Assembly (NCBI GenBank): GCA_016490735.1
Contig: JAEMWC010000216.1
Location: 826,001 to 890,000 of the forward strand
Direction: 5' to 3'
From: Pachyseris speciosa
Taxonomy: Eukaryota > Cnidaria > Anthozoa > Scleractinia > Pachyseridae
DNA length: 64,000 nt
Shown here: piece by piece, positions 9,981 through 23,140 of the stretch
How the letters are laid out: each line of letters opens with the position of its first letter
How positions within the stretch are numbered: position 1 is the first letter of the stretch
Notes under the pieces: generated by a model
Seen by the model: only the letters and a program-made list of their open reading frames with translations
Told to the model about the DNA's origin: nothing
The model's database searches: none
Made by a program: the position numbers and the translations under genes

Positions 9981-11136
9981 AGTCTGCTACGCAGCCGTTC
10001 TTTGTCTCGTCACGGAACGCTCCTCGCCACTAACGGCTGCTGAAAACCGAACCACATTCCTTTCCCGAATATTAGCCAACCAGGATCAGCCTTCCATTTT
10101 CTGGAAAGTGTACGCGCCAATTCCTCAGTTCAGCGTCCATCCAATCACAGCCTAGTTTATATCGGTGTCCAGCGTGCGCTAACAATGGACTACAGTGGAG
10201 TGATAGGAAACGGTTAGCGTTTTGTTTACGTTTTTACTACGATACTAGATCTTTACCAGTAATTGCACTTGACTTTGTTTCCGAGTAGACGAGTTAATCG
10301 TGGACGAAATGAATGTGACAATCTTTTTCGGGACTTGTCATATTTTGATTTGGTAATACACTCAACACGAGATTGTAGGCCGCGTGTCTTTGAATCTGAG
10401 ATAGGAAGCCACAAACGTAAGTCATAGGCGCCCTAGTCCCGCTTTTAGGAGTCTATAGGAGAAGAAATACGAGCGCTAGCTTTGCCTTTGCCAAATTGCA
10501 GGGATTTAGATGCTTTCGCTCGGTCAGTCACGGAAACGTTTTCGCGGACAGTCTCTCCATCGGGAATATTTCGTATCTCTTCTGTAGCTCGTAGGAATCG
10601 CTTTGCTCTTGGAGGTTCCCTTTTACTGAAGACTTCCTCGCTTTCTCGTTGAATTTCTTTTTACGAAACCCGTTCGAACTCTCAACCGCTTGTAGCAAAC
10701 ATTTCTGGGCCAGATTACAGAATACCCGGCCACATCATTTACAGATAGCGTCCACTGCAAATGAACAATTTGCTGCTGTTTGAAAAACACCTCACATCCA
10801 CAACGATTAAATGATTTGTTGACAATTGAGTGAATTTTTGCCTGTATCAGTATTTACTGTGACTTGCATTGCCGACGACGATGATCACGTTAAACACTAT
10901 GAACACTATGGCCAATCTTTTTAGGAATTGTTCCATTCGTGACCAGAGTCCGTGACATTGCTGACAGAATGAAAAGCATGCTGTTTCCTCTGACGTCATT
11001 GTCATTTTTGTGATACCTGATTGGTTAATTCGTTAGACCGCAAACACAAAGGGAAAGGAACGTGGTTCGGTTTTCAGCAGCCGTTAGTGGCGAGGAGAGT
11101 TCCGTGACGTGACAAAGAACGGCTGCGTAGGAGACT
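9981..11136. mobile_element. Non-autonomous DNA transposon with 86-bp TIRs
   Basis: Left TIR 9981-10066 (starts AGTCTGCTACGCAGCCGTTC) and right TIR 11051-11136 are near-perfect inverted copies of equal length. The string AGCGTTCTAATT lies immediately outside both ends (9969-9980 and 11137-11148), giving a target duplication of 10-12 bp depending on where the TIR tip is placed. That is long for most DNA transposons and nearest to Mutator-like elements. The interior has no transposase and no long ORF. Confidence 0.8.
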
Positions 11137-11148
11137 AGCGTTCTAATT

Positions 11149-12590
11149 CGCAGAGCTGTAACTAGAATAGAACTGAAATAGAGTACCCGTTCTATTATCT
11201 AGTGTATTTTTTTTAATTAGTAATATATGTACAGGATCGATTTTGGGGGACTAAAGTTAGGCGTTATTTTCACACAGTTCAAAACAGCATACAAAAATGG
11301 AAAAAGCAACGACGGATAGCAACTATACTATAAAAGTTATTTTGCTTAAACTTTTTATACAGTCTTGAAGCTTTAAAAGCTTTCCATTTTATCTTGATTT
11401 CTCGCGCGCCCGAATTTCCCGTTCCGCTTCTCTTTCGAATGCCTTCGGCTCATGCTAAAAGCATACAGTAGCCTGCGTTGCACACGTTCTCTGACGCCAG
11501 AATTCAAACTTACCCTTCGAACGCCATCCACACAGGCTAAAAGTACAGTAGAAAGCATTCACAGAGGCTCTTGGAGAAATGTAAACTGTACAGTCTCTTT
11601 ACAGCCGCCGATGCCGATGGTACCCAAGCTAGAAAGCAAAGGCTAAGAATAGCTGAATGAGGTCGATGTTGTGAGGCGGAGAGTAACTGATAGGACGACT
11701 CGGAATGGTGCATAATTTACGAGTCCGAAGTGACTCCGCTATTTTGTATTTTGCGCTAACTTTCTTGTCCAGCTGTTCCATAAAATGGGCGAGAAAAAAG
11801 CGCCCATGATTATGTGAACTTTAAAACTAGATTACATCCTACCATTCTTGCATCCTAAACTGACTACGTCTTGGCATTAAGCGTAAAATCACGATTAATA
11901 TATACCTTGGCGTCCCAGTTTTTAACCAGAACCGAACACTTTCGCTGGAGCTAGAAGATGCAACTTTGAGCAATGGATGAAGAACAAGAATTGATTTTGT
12001 CTTTGACCAATACAAAGTCTTTTATGAAAAGGAACAGTTTTTATTGCATTCAGCAACGTACATCACTGGAAAATCTGATCCATCCAACGCAGTAATTTAC
12101 TGCCAGAAACTTGTGACTCGGAAAGTGCTTCTAACAGAATTATTGTTTTGTTTACATTTCATAAAGATACTTCATTTTGTGAAAACGTTCGATCTCCATG
12201 AAATCGCTGTGAAGCGAATCGGATTTGGGAGTAAAGTACCTACCAGATAATTACAATGCCCCTGTATTGTAGCTGTGCTTGAGACGCTCCGCGTATCACA
12301 CAATGATAATGTTATAGGCTTTCACTAATAATTTTACAAAATTAACATTAAATGGTATTTCTACTTCGGCGGAACATCTTTTAAGAAAACCGGCGGAATG
12401 GTAAATTTTTTGCCAAAATTCCCGTAAATGCAAGACAAATTTATTGCTGATGCTTGAAACAAAACCTAAGCGTATCGGTGAAAGTGATCCGAGTTCATCA
12501 AGCACGAGACGAAGAAGGATGCCAAGAGAAGGAAGAATGTTTGTGAAGCTAGGCTTCTTTGCTAACCAATTGAAAAAGGGGTTATTCGGA
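11149..12590. other. Intergenic, no gene recognised
   Basis: No supported coding region. Around 11390-11560 the direct motifs CTTCGG/CTTCGAACGCC and CTAAAAG-CATACAGTAG versus CTAAAAG-TACAGTAG suggest an old internally repeated element. Confidence 0.35.
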
Positions 12591-13435
12591 GAAGAACAAG
12601 TTGATCAATTTTTCGCCATTGCCGTCGGCTACATTTAATTGTTTTGTAATATGTTTGGTTTATTGCGCTGTTCGCGTCCTTTGTGATTGATCAGAGTAAT
12701 TTTTTGGTTTTGTTAAACCGCTCCTTCAGTATTATTGAGTACAAATGTTTAACCAACATGAAGCGCGACCACGTTTAAACACAAATTGGGAAGTAGCAGC
12801 ACTAAAACAAGGGGAAATCATTGATGGCTATGAAAGATGCAAATTTTATAAATCTAATCTTATGGTCAAAACATGCCAGTTGGAGCAAGGTCACCGTGTT
12901 TCCAAAGAGATGAGATCTTCAAAGTTAAGCATATTCTGTCCCAGTCCCTTTTCAATTATATTTTACGCTGAAATGGTTTTACTAGGAGTTATACACAGTT
13001 TAAAATCCTTTATCTTACGAATTAAAAAAACTACCCACCAAGAAGAACGGACATTCCTACGAAAAGAGAATTGAAGTTTTGCTTAACTTAGGGAGCAGCC
13101 TTTCCATCGGATAATCAAAGCTGATTTCCTTGGCATTATGCCTCAACTTTTGTCATGACAACACAACACGAGAAAAATGTATCCTTGCATGTACCTGCAA
13201 CTTTCAGACAATGGAAATAAGAAATATCTAGCTGTGACCTTCGTGTATCGCAAAATAAGGAAAATTTGGTATTGATCAAGCTTGCTTACTTCTTTATATT
13301 AAAGCATTTTACCTGAAATTGCTATATAATACTAAAATATTATTGGTCATTGTTACATTGATTTTTAAGAACAATTACATATGCTTGAATGAATTAAAGT
13401 TAACTGTACGTAACCTCAGGATACTTGACAAATTA

Positions 13436-13612
13436 ATGGGATCAAGTAAGCTGAAGCCACTCTTAGGGCACTAAGGCCACAAGGTAGCGGGTAATGCCCG
13501 CTACCTTGTGGCCTTAATGCCTTGTGAGTGGCTACAGCTTACTTGATCACATTAATTTGTGAAGTATCGTTGTCACTCCAGCCACATCCCACAAGCTTTA
13601 CGTTTTCCTTGT
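13436..13612. repeat. Hairpin repeat, solo relative of the fold-back inserted in the virus
   Basis: A palindrome: AAGCTGAAGCCACTC and GGTAGCGGGTAATGCC on the left arm are mirrored by GGCATTACCCGCTACC-type sequence and GAGTGGCTACAGCTT on the right. The right flank TGTCACTCCAGCCACATCCC followed by ACAAGCTTTACGTTTTC is the same as in the multi-copy insertion at 26685-28097. It is absent from the second tandem copy of the surrounding segment, so it inserted after that duplication or was deleted there. Confidence 0.75.
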
Positions 13613-14167
13613 TTGTAAGTAAACTCTCTTTCTTTGCTCCTTTGAAAAGCTTGTGATTGTAAACAACAAAGCGCAGGAACCAGTAAATCACTCACTAAAT
13701 AAGAAAGAGTTTGTCTATCCTCATCCTTCCCTAAATATGGGAATCGTTAATCAGCTACGTTTAAAGTGACCGGGGCCGTCCAAATTTACATCCAGCGTAA
13801 ATTGTTTAAAAGAGAATAGAATAGAAAGCAAAAGTTCATGTTTAAGTTTCACGTTTTTGTTCGTAACGAATGCAACTTGTAAAAAGGTTCCATATCAAAG
13901 TTTGTCATTGTAACGTTGATGAAAAATATTGATTACTCCCCGTGGATTCCGCTACAATTATTATTTAGCACACGTATCGAGTTTTCTTTCAAATCGAACG
14001 TGCCCCATGAGAGTATAGAGCACCCAAATAGCGCCATTTTTCCGCCCGTGCAGCTTCAAAATCTTCCCAAATCTGGCATTTTGCTCAATCCAAAACAGAA
14101 ATTACTCGATAAAATCGCACAGTCATACCACAGAACTGACAAGACGAAATCTAAGTGCTTCCCTCTT

Positions 14168-14940
14168 TTTATTACAATTAAAGGATTTTAGCGTCCCCTT
14201 GATGCAATCAAAGACGCCATTAATACGCGCGCAGCGCAAACTAAGAATAGACCTTTTCTCAGTTTTCCCACAGATTAAAATGAATTTATTTACAAATGTG
14301 GGTAAAACTATATTGACCATTCTCGTTCCTCTCTTGGATGCCGTACATAAGACTAAGCACTGTTAAGGGAAAGCGCGGCTGTTGATTCTATTTGATTTGT
14401 ATTTAATAATAGTTATGTTATACATGTTCTATTCAAACACAGTGCTCATAATACGAGGAGAGTACACTTTGTTTCCCTTCTCTTTAATAAATGAAGCATC
14501 TGCATTCACGTATTTTTCTCGTAGAAATTTTACGCCTCATAAAGCATCAATTGAAAATTCACAAGCTAGCATCTTTCTCTTTTTACTGCGTCAACCACCT
14601 CATCTTTTAGCAATTCTGCGTCACTTTTTAACTTCGTACAGTAATTCAGGAATTCCCGCACTCAAGATCATCATCACAGGCCCCATCAATCTCGTTCTGC
14701 CGCACATCGGGCATGTCAATCTCAGCTGGCTTTCCTTTCTTTGCATTTCGTCTTTTCCTTTTTCGCTCCTCCTGAAGCCTTTTCTTCCACTCCTGTTTTG
14801 TGTCTCTTCTTCTCCTCTTTCGAATGTCGACGAGAGCGTTACCATTCGTCTTTCACTATCGATATTTTTTTCTACGTTTAACGACGTACAGCTGTATACC
14901 AGTTTTATTACAGGTTGGAAAATGATTCATCTCTGAAGAA
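14168..14940. repeat. 773-bp segment duplicated without visible difference (copy A)
   Basis: Copy A and the sequence at 16927-17699 (constant offset 2759) read as identical, although the surrounding tandem copies have diverged. Both carry the same 184-codon open frame (14382-14936), which has no recognisable domain and is compositionally hydrophobic. I treat it as repeat sequence. It indicates recent gene conversion or duplication, or an assembly artefact. Confidence 0.85.
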
Positions 14941-15066
14941 AAAAAAAATAGTCGACGAGAGCGGTAGCATTCGCGGTCTTTCAGTATCGATATTTTATTT
15001 CAACATTTAACGACGTACAGCTGTATACCAGTTTTATTACAGGTTGGAAAATGATTCATGTCTGAA
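14826..15066. repeat. Local tandem duplication of about 125 bp
   Basis: The block from GTCGACGAGAGCG through ACAGGTTGGAAAATGATTCAT occurs twice in a row, near 14826 and 14953, with a few substitutions and an A-run at the joint. The matching place at 17585-17690 has only one copy. Confidence 0.75.
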
Positions 15067-16926
15067 GAAAATAGAATAGTGTAGCTCAGGCTTACCTTCA
15101 AACGAGAAATTGTGCGTGTTTTCGTTGTGTCCAACTATTCCTGCAGCCTCGCAGAGAAATATAACTTGAATTTGAAGATAGAGCAGTTTTATGTTTAGTG
15201 TCGAAAGTAATTCACCTTTATCTTTTTTTTTCTTTACCTCGCTCTTTGATTGGTTAGCAAAATTCGCATCACTTTCTCAACTAATGAGAAGTACAATCAA
15301 AGCGCAATTTTCCGCCATTGCCGTCGGCTACATTCAATGGTTTTGTAGGCGCGACGATTTTTTGACACAAATTGGGAACCAGTAGAACTAAAAGAAGGGG
15401 ATATCATTGATGGTTATGAAAGATGCAAATTTTATAAATCTAATATTATTGTCAAAACATGTCCGTTAGAGCAAGGTCACCGTGTTTCCAAAGAGATGAG
15501 ATCTTCAAAGTTAAGCATATTCTGTCCCAGTCCCTTTACAATTTTATTTTACGCTGGAATGGTTTTACTAGGAGTTATACACCGTTTAAAATCCTTTATC
15601 TTACGAATTAAACAAACTAACACCAAGCAGAATGGACATTCCTACAAAAAGAGAATTTAAGTTCTGCTTAACTTATCGAGCAGCCGTTCTATCGGATAGT
15701 CAAAGCTGATTTCCTTGGCTTTATGCCTCAACTTTTGTCATGACGACACAACACGGGGAGAATGGTTCCTTTCATGTTCGCGTAACTTTCAGACAATGGC
15801 AATAAGAAATCTCCAGCTGTGATCTTCGTGTATCCCAAAATAAGGAAAAAGTTGGTATTTATCAAGCTTGCTTACTTCTTTATATTAAAGCATTTTAGCT
15901 GAAATTTCTATATAAGACTCAAATGTTATTGGTCATTGTTACATAGACTTTTAAAGACAATTACATATGCTTGAATGAATTAAAGTTAACTGTACGTAAA
16001 CTCTCTTTCTTTGCTCCTTTGAAAAGCTTGTGATTGTAAACAACAAAGCGGAGGAACCAGTAAATGACCTACTGAATAAGAAAGAGTTTGTCTATCTGCA
16101 TCCTTCCCTAAATATGGCAATCGTTAATCAGCCAGGTTTAAAGTGACCGAGGCCGTCCAAATTAACATCCAGCGTAAATTGTTTAAAAGAGAATAGAATA
16201 GAAAGCAACAGTTCATTTTTAAGTTTCATTTTTTTCTTGGTAACGAATGCAACTTGTAAAAAGGTTCCATATCAAAGTTTGTCATTGTGACGTTGATGAA
16301 AAATATTGATTACTCCCCGTGGATTCCGCTACAATTATTTTTTAGCACATGTATCGAGTTTTCATTAAAATCGAACGTGCCCCATGAGAGTATGGAGCAC
16401 CCCAATAGCGCCATTTTTCTGCCCGTGCACCTTCAAAATCTTCCCAAATCTGGCATTTTGCTCAATTCAAAACAGAAACTTCTTGATAAAATCGCACAGT
16501 CATACCACAGAACTGACAAGACGAAATCTAAGAGCTTCCTCTTTTTATTATAATTAAAACATTTTAGCGTCTCCTTGATGCCATCCCAGACGCCATTAAG
16601 ACGCGTGCAGCGCAAACTAAGAATAGACCTTTTCTCAGTTTTCCCACAGATAAAAATGAATTTATTTACAAATGTGGGTAAAACTTTATTGAGTGTTCTC
16701 GTTCCTCCCTTGGATGCCTTACATAAGACTAAGCACTGTTAAGGGAAAGCTTGACTGTCTTGTATTTAATAATAGTTATGTTATACATGTTCTATTCAAA
16801 CACAGTGGTCATAATCAGAGCAGACTACACTTTGATTCCCTTCTCTTTAATAAATTAAGCATCTGCATTCACGTATTTTTCTCGCAGAATTTTTACGCCT
16901 CATAAAGCATCAATTGAAAATTCACA

Positions 16927-17699
16927 TTTATTACAATTAAAGGATTTTAGCGTCCCCTTGATGCAATCAAAGACGCCATTAATACGCGCGCAGCGCAAAC
17001 TAAGAATAGACCTTTTCTCAGTTTTCCCACAGATTAAAATGAATTTATTTACAAATGTGGGTAAAACTATATTGACCATTCTCGTTCCTCTCTTGGATGC
17101 CGTACATAAGACTAAGCACTGTTAAGGGAAAGCGCGGCTGTTGATTCTATTTGATTTGTATTTAATAATAGTTATGTTATACATGTTCTATTCAAACACA
17201 GTGCTCATAATACGAGGAGAGTACACTTTGTTTCCCTTCTCTTTAATAAATGAAGCATCTGCATTCACGTATTTTTCTCGTAGAAATTTTACGCCTCATA
17301 AAGCATCAATTGAAAATTCACAAGCTAGCATCTTTCTCTTTTTACTGCGTCAACCACCTCATCTTTTAGCAATTCTGCGTCACTTTTTAACTTCGTACAG
17401 TAATTCAGGAATTCCCGCACTCAAGATCATCATCACAGGCCCCATCAATCTCGTTCTGCCGCACATCGGGCATGTCAATCTCAGCTGGCTTTCCTTTCTT
17501 TGCATTTCGTCTTTTCCTTTTTCGCTCCTCCTGAAGCCTTTTCTTCCACTCCTGTTTTGTGTCTCTTCTTCTCCTCTTTCGAATGTCGACGAGAGCGTTA
17601 CCATTCGTCTTTCACTATCGATATTTTTTTCTACGTTTAACGACGTACAGCTGTATACCAGTTTTATTACAGGTTGGAAAATGATTCATCTCTGAAGAA
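16927..17699. repeat. 773-bp segment duplicated without visible difference (copy B)
   Basis: Partner of 14168-14940. At 16926 the diverged second tandem unit stops in mid-sequence (AAAATTCACA) and jumps back to an earlier point of the unit, so about 390 bp are represented twice in a row, once diverged and once identical to copy A. Confidence 0.85.
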
Positions 17700-18430
17700 A
17701 AAAAAATAGTGTAGGTGAGGGTTACCTTTAAAACGAGAAATTGTGGGTGTTTTCGTTGTGTGCAACTATTCCTGCGGCCTCGCAGAGAACAATAACTTGA
17801 ATTTGAAGATACAGCAGTTTTATGTTTAGTGTCGAAAGTTATTTTACCTTTATTTTTATTTTTCTTCACCTCGCTCTTTGATTGGTTAGCAAAATTTCCA
17901 TCACTTTCTCAACTAATGAGAAGTACAATCAAAGCGCAATTTTCCGCCATTGCTGTCGGCTACATTTAATTGTTTTGTAGTATGTTTGGTTTATTGCGCT
18001 GTTCGCGTCCATTGTGATTGATCGGAGTAATTTCTTTGGTATTGTTAAACCGCTCCTTCAGTATTATTGAGTACAAATGTTTAACCAACATGATGCGCGA
18101 CCATGTTTTAACACAAACTGGGAATTAGCAGAACTAAAACAAGGGGAAATCATTGATGATTATGAAAGACGCAAATTTTATAAATCTAATCTTATGGTCA
18201 AAACATGCCAGTTGGAGCAAGGTCACCGTGTTTCCAAAGAGACGAGATCTTTAAAGCTAAGTATATTCTGTCCCAGTCCCTTTTCAATTTTATTTTACGC
18301 TGAAATGTTTTTACTACTGAGTTATACACAGTTTAAAATCCTTTATCTTACGAACTAAACAAACTACCCACCAAGTTTTGCTTAACTTATCGAGCAGCCT
18401 TTCTATCGGATAGTCAAAGCTGATTTCCTT

Positions 18431-19440
18431 GGCATTATGCCGATTTCCCACTCTAAGAAGTATTCTCCGTAATTTTTCCGTTCCGAAGTGAAAATTTTCC
18501 CACCGCAGCCGAGCGATTTTCATTTCCAGTGTTCGCGAGAGATTCTCAAGGAGACAGCGCCCTTTGTGGTCGCATTGAATTGTGGACATAAAAATGGCCT
18601 TTCGAACGCGGGCAAAACGTCTTGAAACATCTGATTTTTTTCGCCTAAGTCAAAAAACAACTCTCCTTTCCGAATTTCTGGTACGGCAACCTTTGGTAAA
18701 TGGGGCAAGACACTCAACTGCGGGCCGCTTTTAAGATGAGAGTTGCTTTCAGATTGTCCCGACTGGCTCAGTACTCTGTCTTGCAAAACGCCGATTTGTT
18801 TCGGGAGTCAACTTAAATATCTTCGCGTTTGGCAAGCACAGAGAAACACCACTGGCTTCTTTGAGAAGTGTCTGACTTGCGGGTCCACAGACTTAAATGA
18901 TGTCTTTTGACCACCAGGCTGGCGAGTTTCGATTGAATTTAGCTAGCGATCGACAGCTCACAGCCATTTAAGTTTCCTATCAATAAAACTGAAATCAATG
19001 TTTTAACCGCTAAACGTATAGTTACGGCACACTATTAAACAATCCTTTCTACCCGTCATTCATTTCACGTGCTCTTCAGGTAATTCAATTCGTGCATGAA
19101 TATTAATACGTAAGGGAATGAGCTGATTTGAGTTTTTTTGCATACGTTATTTATCGAAAACGAAGAGGAAATCATCGAAAAAAAATTAAACAGAGCAATG
19201 TTTTTTAACTGGAATGAAGTCCACATGCCAAAATCTCAGTTACTTTTGAGCACATCGAAAATCGACCAAAAACCGGGAGGACGTTCTTGCCCCGAACCCT
19301 TCAATTATTGTACAGGTTGACCCCAATATTTAGGTTAATAATGATTATACCTAAATTAAATGTTCTAAATTAAATGTAATGAAAAGAACAGTTTGTTAGC
19401 AACCATTTAAAGCAATGGGAAGGGAACAACATCACATTAC
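18431..19440. other. Intergenic, no gene recognised
   Basis: I see no supported gene or strong repeat; small ORFs on both strands overlap each other without features. Confidence 0.35.
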
Positions 19441-19445
19441 TGCTA

Positions 19446-22400
19446 GTCCATGAATACCGTTGTTTTTCAGTTATAAGGTGCACTTGGCTGTAAGACGCAC
19501 CCCCAACTCGGCAACTCAGCTGTGACAGGTCCAATATGCAAAAACGGCTTTGTTTTGAAAATACTCGCAATGTTTTGTTGTCTCATATTTCAATCAAATT
19601 ATCTTTACCCTCATCTTGGGAACTAAAAGAGTGGATTCGAAAAACTTCAACATAACAACTTTATTTGCATGAATGTAAAACTAGACTGAAAAAAAAAAAC
19701 AAACAAACAAACAAACAAACAAAAATAGAGGTACAAATGCAAATAGGGTGTCAAACAGAGATGTTAATCCTCATGTAAAAGCTGACCCCCAGAAGATCTA
19801 TAATATTGATGTAACACGTAAATATATCCAATATGGCAAATACAAAAGGTCCTAGAGACAATATAAAACATTCTAGTTCGATAAAGGAACCCTAATAAGC
19901 AACTTATACAGATCCGTCTTAAAGTTACTAACACTTACTGCTTCAACGACATCTTTAGGTAAGAAATTCCACTCATCAATGTATCTCTGCCAAAAGGAGT
20001 ACTTAAGGATATTTTGTACGTGCATAGGGTTTCCAGATCTTGTAACTATTGGTAGATCTTGTGCGGCAAGTACAGAACTTTATATAATCATCTAGATTTA
20101 CATTACAAAAGCCCTTGATATACTTAAAAAGTTGTATTAGATTTAAAAAGTTCCGACGGGTTTTCTGGTCCTTCCATCTTAGCTTCGACAGTCTTTCGTC
20201 GTAAGCAATGTCCTTGCCAAGAATCCACCTAGAGGCATCACGTTGAATTCGCTCTAGGTTATCTAACGAGTATTGTTGATGGGGATTCCAAGCGGGGCAC
20301 GTATATACAATCGTCGGACGAACCATAGATATGTACCCCATTTTTATAGCTTCAGAGCATCTACCAAAAGTGCGTTTAAGTTAGCCAAAAACGCAGTTTG
20401 CTTTTGCGGCATTTGATAGAACATGGGATTTCCATGAGAGGGCACTTGAAAGAGTGACACCACGATGCTTGTGCGAAGAGACTTTCATCAATGAAACCGA
20501 GTTAATATTATAATATAAGAACAGTTAGATGCTGCCGTCGACCTTGTAATTCTCATGAATTCGCATTTGTCAACGTTTAAATTCAGAGACCATGAACTTC
20601 ACCAGTCACTCATTTGATGTAAGCCTTGTTGAACGGGAGCAGAGACAATGTCAATAGGATCAGAGTTATACAGCAGCGTATCATCAGCAAGCATTTCACT
20701 TGAGCATGATAGAGTTTGCGGTATGTCGTTTACGTACAAGACAAAGAGAAGGGGCCCCAAAATAGAGCCCTGAGGCACACCTGAGATGACATTTCCCCAG
20801 TCGGAGAAAGCACTATCGATGACCACTCTCTGCTTTCGATCATGAAGAATATCACTTAACCAGAGGACGATATTGCTCCTCTGATTCCAAAATATTGTAG
20901 CTTTGCCAAAAGATGTTTGTGGGGAACAGAGTCAAAAGGTTTAGCAAAATCCAAGAAGACTACGTCTGTTAGTGTGCCAGAATCCAAAGCTGAGGCCCGG
21001 CCACGAGTGAAAGAGATGTATTAACTGTGAGGTGCAGGATGAACCTGTTCGAAAACCAAACTGGTGATCGCTAAGTAAATTTTTTGAATCGATAAAAGAA
21101 GATATATGACTGGCAACCAGCTTCTCCAAAACTATAACCAAGAGACAGGTCAGCGAGATTGGCCTGTAGTTACATACGAGTTCCTTGTCGCCTTTCTTGA
21201 AGATTGGTGAAACATTTGCGTTTTTCCATTCGCTAGGGAGCTTTCCCAAAGCAAGTGAACAGTTAAATAACCTAGTAATAGATGGAACGATTGAGGAAGA
21301 TGCTTCACGAAGCAAGCGAGCTGTTACTCCATTAGGACCGCACGCCATATTGGTATCCAAATCGAGCAAGATCTTCATAACATCTGACTCCTGGCAGAAA
21401 AGATCACCAATAGCATCTTCACTTAGCGATGTGTAAGCTTCAGTACTTGACTTAGCGGTATCAGACGCATTGGATATGGAAAGAAAACATTTGTTGAATA
21501 ATTGAGCTTTATCAGCTGCAGTTGAAGCAACTTCATTATTAAGCTGTACGGTTGGCGGTACCGATTGATACTTGGTCTTACATTTAATAAAAGACCAAAA
21601 CCGCTTGGGGTTCTTCGATTCAATTAATGACCTAACGTGTCACTAATAACTCTTGTTTGATTCTGATTTGGTTTGGTTTCTTATTCGTTTATAGTTGTTC
21701 CAGTCATTTTGGTTATTTGAAACCTTTGCTCTCTTTCAGAGGGATTTACGCTTGTGAAATAATCTTCTAATTTGAGAAGTTATCCAGGGGACATTCTTCT
21801 TAGGTTTAATTCGTTTTGAAGGAATGTTGTTGCGAACGGCTTTGAAAAAAAGACAATTCCATCTCTCCCAAATGTTGCCGATCTTGTTGTCGGCGAAGAC
21901 TGAATCCCATGGGGAACTAGACAGCTCTGTACGAAAACATTCCCAATTTACATTTTTGTTATTGTAAACCATTTTTGATGGTTGTAATGGACATTTTACT
22001 TGGCATGGATAATCAATGTGAAGTTAATGATGTTGTGATCTGAAGAACCAAGACTTTCACCAATGTTGATATCCATAATATTTTCAGGGCTATTGACGAC
22101 TTGGGTTAAGCAAAACTGGCTAACAACAGAGTCACAAAAAAAGTCGGACAATTTATTAGGATGCAATGGCGAAATAACACTCCAACCAATGTCGGGTAAA
22201 TTAAAATAACCCAGAAGAAGAACACGAGATCTGTTGGATAAGTCTTCAAGCTTTTCAAGAGATTTTGCTAGTTCTTGTAAACATTTAAAGTCGTTATTTG
22301 GGGGACGATAAAAAACTCCAATAAAGTACGAGCAAGAAGGAACAGGAGACATAACAATTCACAATCCATTTCCAGGTCCATGCGCCGAAAGCAGTGAATA

Positions 22401-23140
22401 TTACTTTAGCAGCAAGCAAAACTCCTCCGCGATCCTTTCGGTGTACAGTAAAAGTCGAAGGCAAGATTTCGAGGTCGTCAATAGAGTCATTTAGCCACGT
22501 TTCAGTAACTGCTATAATATTCAGCTTCCCAATAGCGACGTAGGCTTGTAAATCCAACCGCTTATTTACGATACTGCGAGCATTGAAAGTCGAAATTCTT
22601 AGGTTGCTGCGTCATCCAGTCGCTGCTCCACCACGAAGAATTGGAGAGTTAGGTCCTGGAGAGTTAGGTCCTTAGATCGACATCGTTCGATAGCAAGAGA
22701 ATTGTGTAAAATAAATACTTCTTTAGGGATAAAGTGGTCCTTCCAAGCATGACTCGAGTCTTTCTTCCATTCGCCGCTTCAAAGTTGGAGCAACGCGTGA
22801 GTTTGGCCAAAATTTCAAGACCAAAACTTTCACGAGTTGACCGTTGATGGTTTAAATGCACACTAGGGCTGTTTTCAGTGGACGAGAGGACGTTTAGAAA
22901 ACGTAAAATAATATAAAGTTGGAGAGCGATCAAAACGCCTCTTGCCGCCATGCTGTATTACTGTGTTGTATTCTATCTATGAAGTTAGTGCTTAATCATA
23001 ACAGAAAATGCAAATTTAGAAAATTGTTTCAGTAAAACGTTTGCCTATAGGCGCACCCAGGTTTGCGAATAATTTTTGGGCGAAATTGTGATTATCTTTG
23101 AAAAAACAGTGTGCCTTATAACCATAAAACTACAGTAATC
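19446..23140. mobile_element. Old TIR element split by a LINE (tentative)
   Basis: Near 19452-19512 the sequence GTTATAAGGTGCACTTGG with TAAGACGCACCCCCA resembles the inverse of 23034-23130 (TATAGGCGCACCCAGG and TGTGCCTTATAACCAT). The two sit on either side of the decayed LINE, as expected if the LINE inserted into a DNA transposon. Similarity is partial and the boundaries are uncertain. Confidence 0.4.
19680..22600 (-). pseudogene. Decayed LINE (endonuclease-RT) with multiple frame breaks
   Basis: The minus strand carries pieces of one LINE protein in order. An endonuclease part at 22557-22294 contains AVTETWLNDSIDD. The next piece, 22352-21996, contains LLLGYFNLPDIGW and GSSDHNIINF, the D-x-N and SDH motifs. 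RT pieces are at 21378-20941 (YRPISLTCL) and 20826-20599 (GVPQGSILGPLLFVLYVND, then LADD where FADD is usual). The C-terminal part at 20341-20003 contains CPAWNPHQ and LERIQRDASRWILG. The 3' end abuts an (AAAC)n simple repeat near 19690-19725 (GTTT on the element strand). Stops and frameshifts make it non-functional. It belongs to a different family from the LINE at 3450. Confidence 0.85.

Larger units (their letters stand above)
12600..18430. repeat. Three tandem copies of a segment of about 2.7 kb
   Basis: The landmark CGCCATTGC(C/T)GTCGGCTACATT recurs near 12615, 15314 and 17946, and each copy is followed by the same order of sequence (ACACAAA-TGGGAA, ATGAAAGA, GTCAAAACATG, GCAAGGTCACCGTGTTTCC). 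Copies 1 and 2 run on in parallel through about 2.3 kb; copy 3 is cut short near 18380. The copies differ by scattered substitutions and small indels, so the triplication is old apart from the 773-bp identical part listed separately. The ORFs inside are not conserved as proteins between copies. Confidence 0.8.

Noticed and set aside
14382..14936. 184-residue ORF present twice, identical, at 14382 and 17141
   Set aside because: Identity extends well beyond the frame into flanking sequence, no domain is visible, and the equivalent part of the diverged copy (16750-16925) does not keep the frame. It is a repeat, not a gene.
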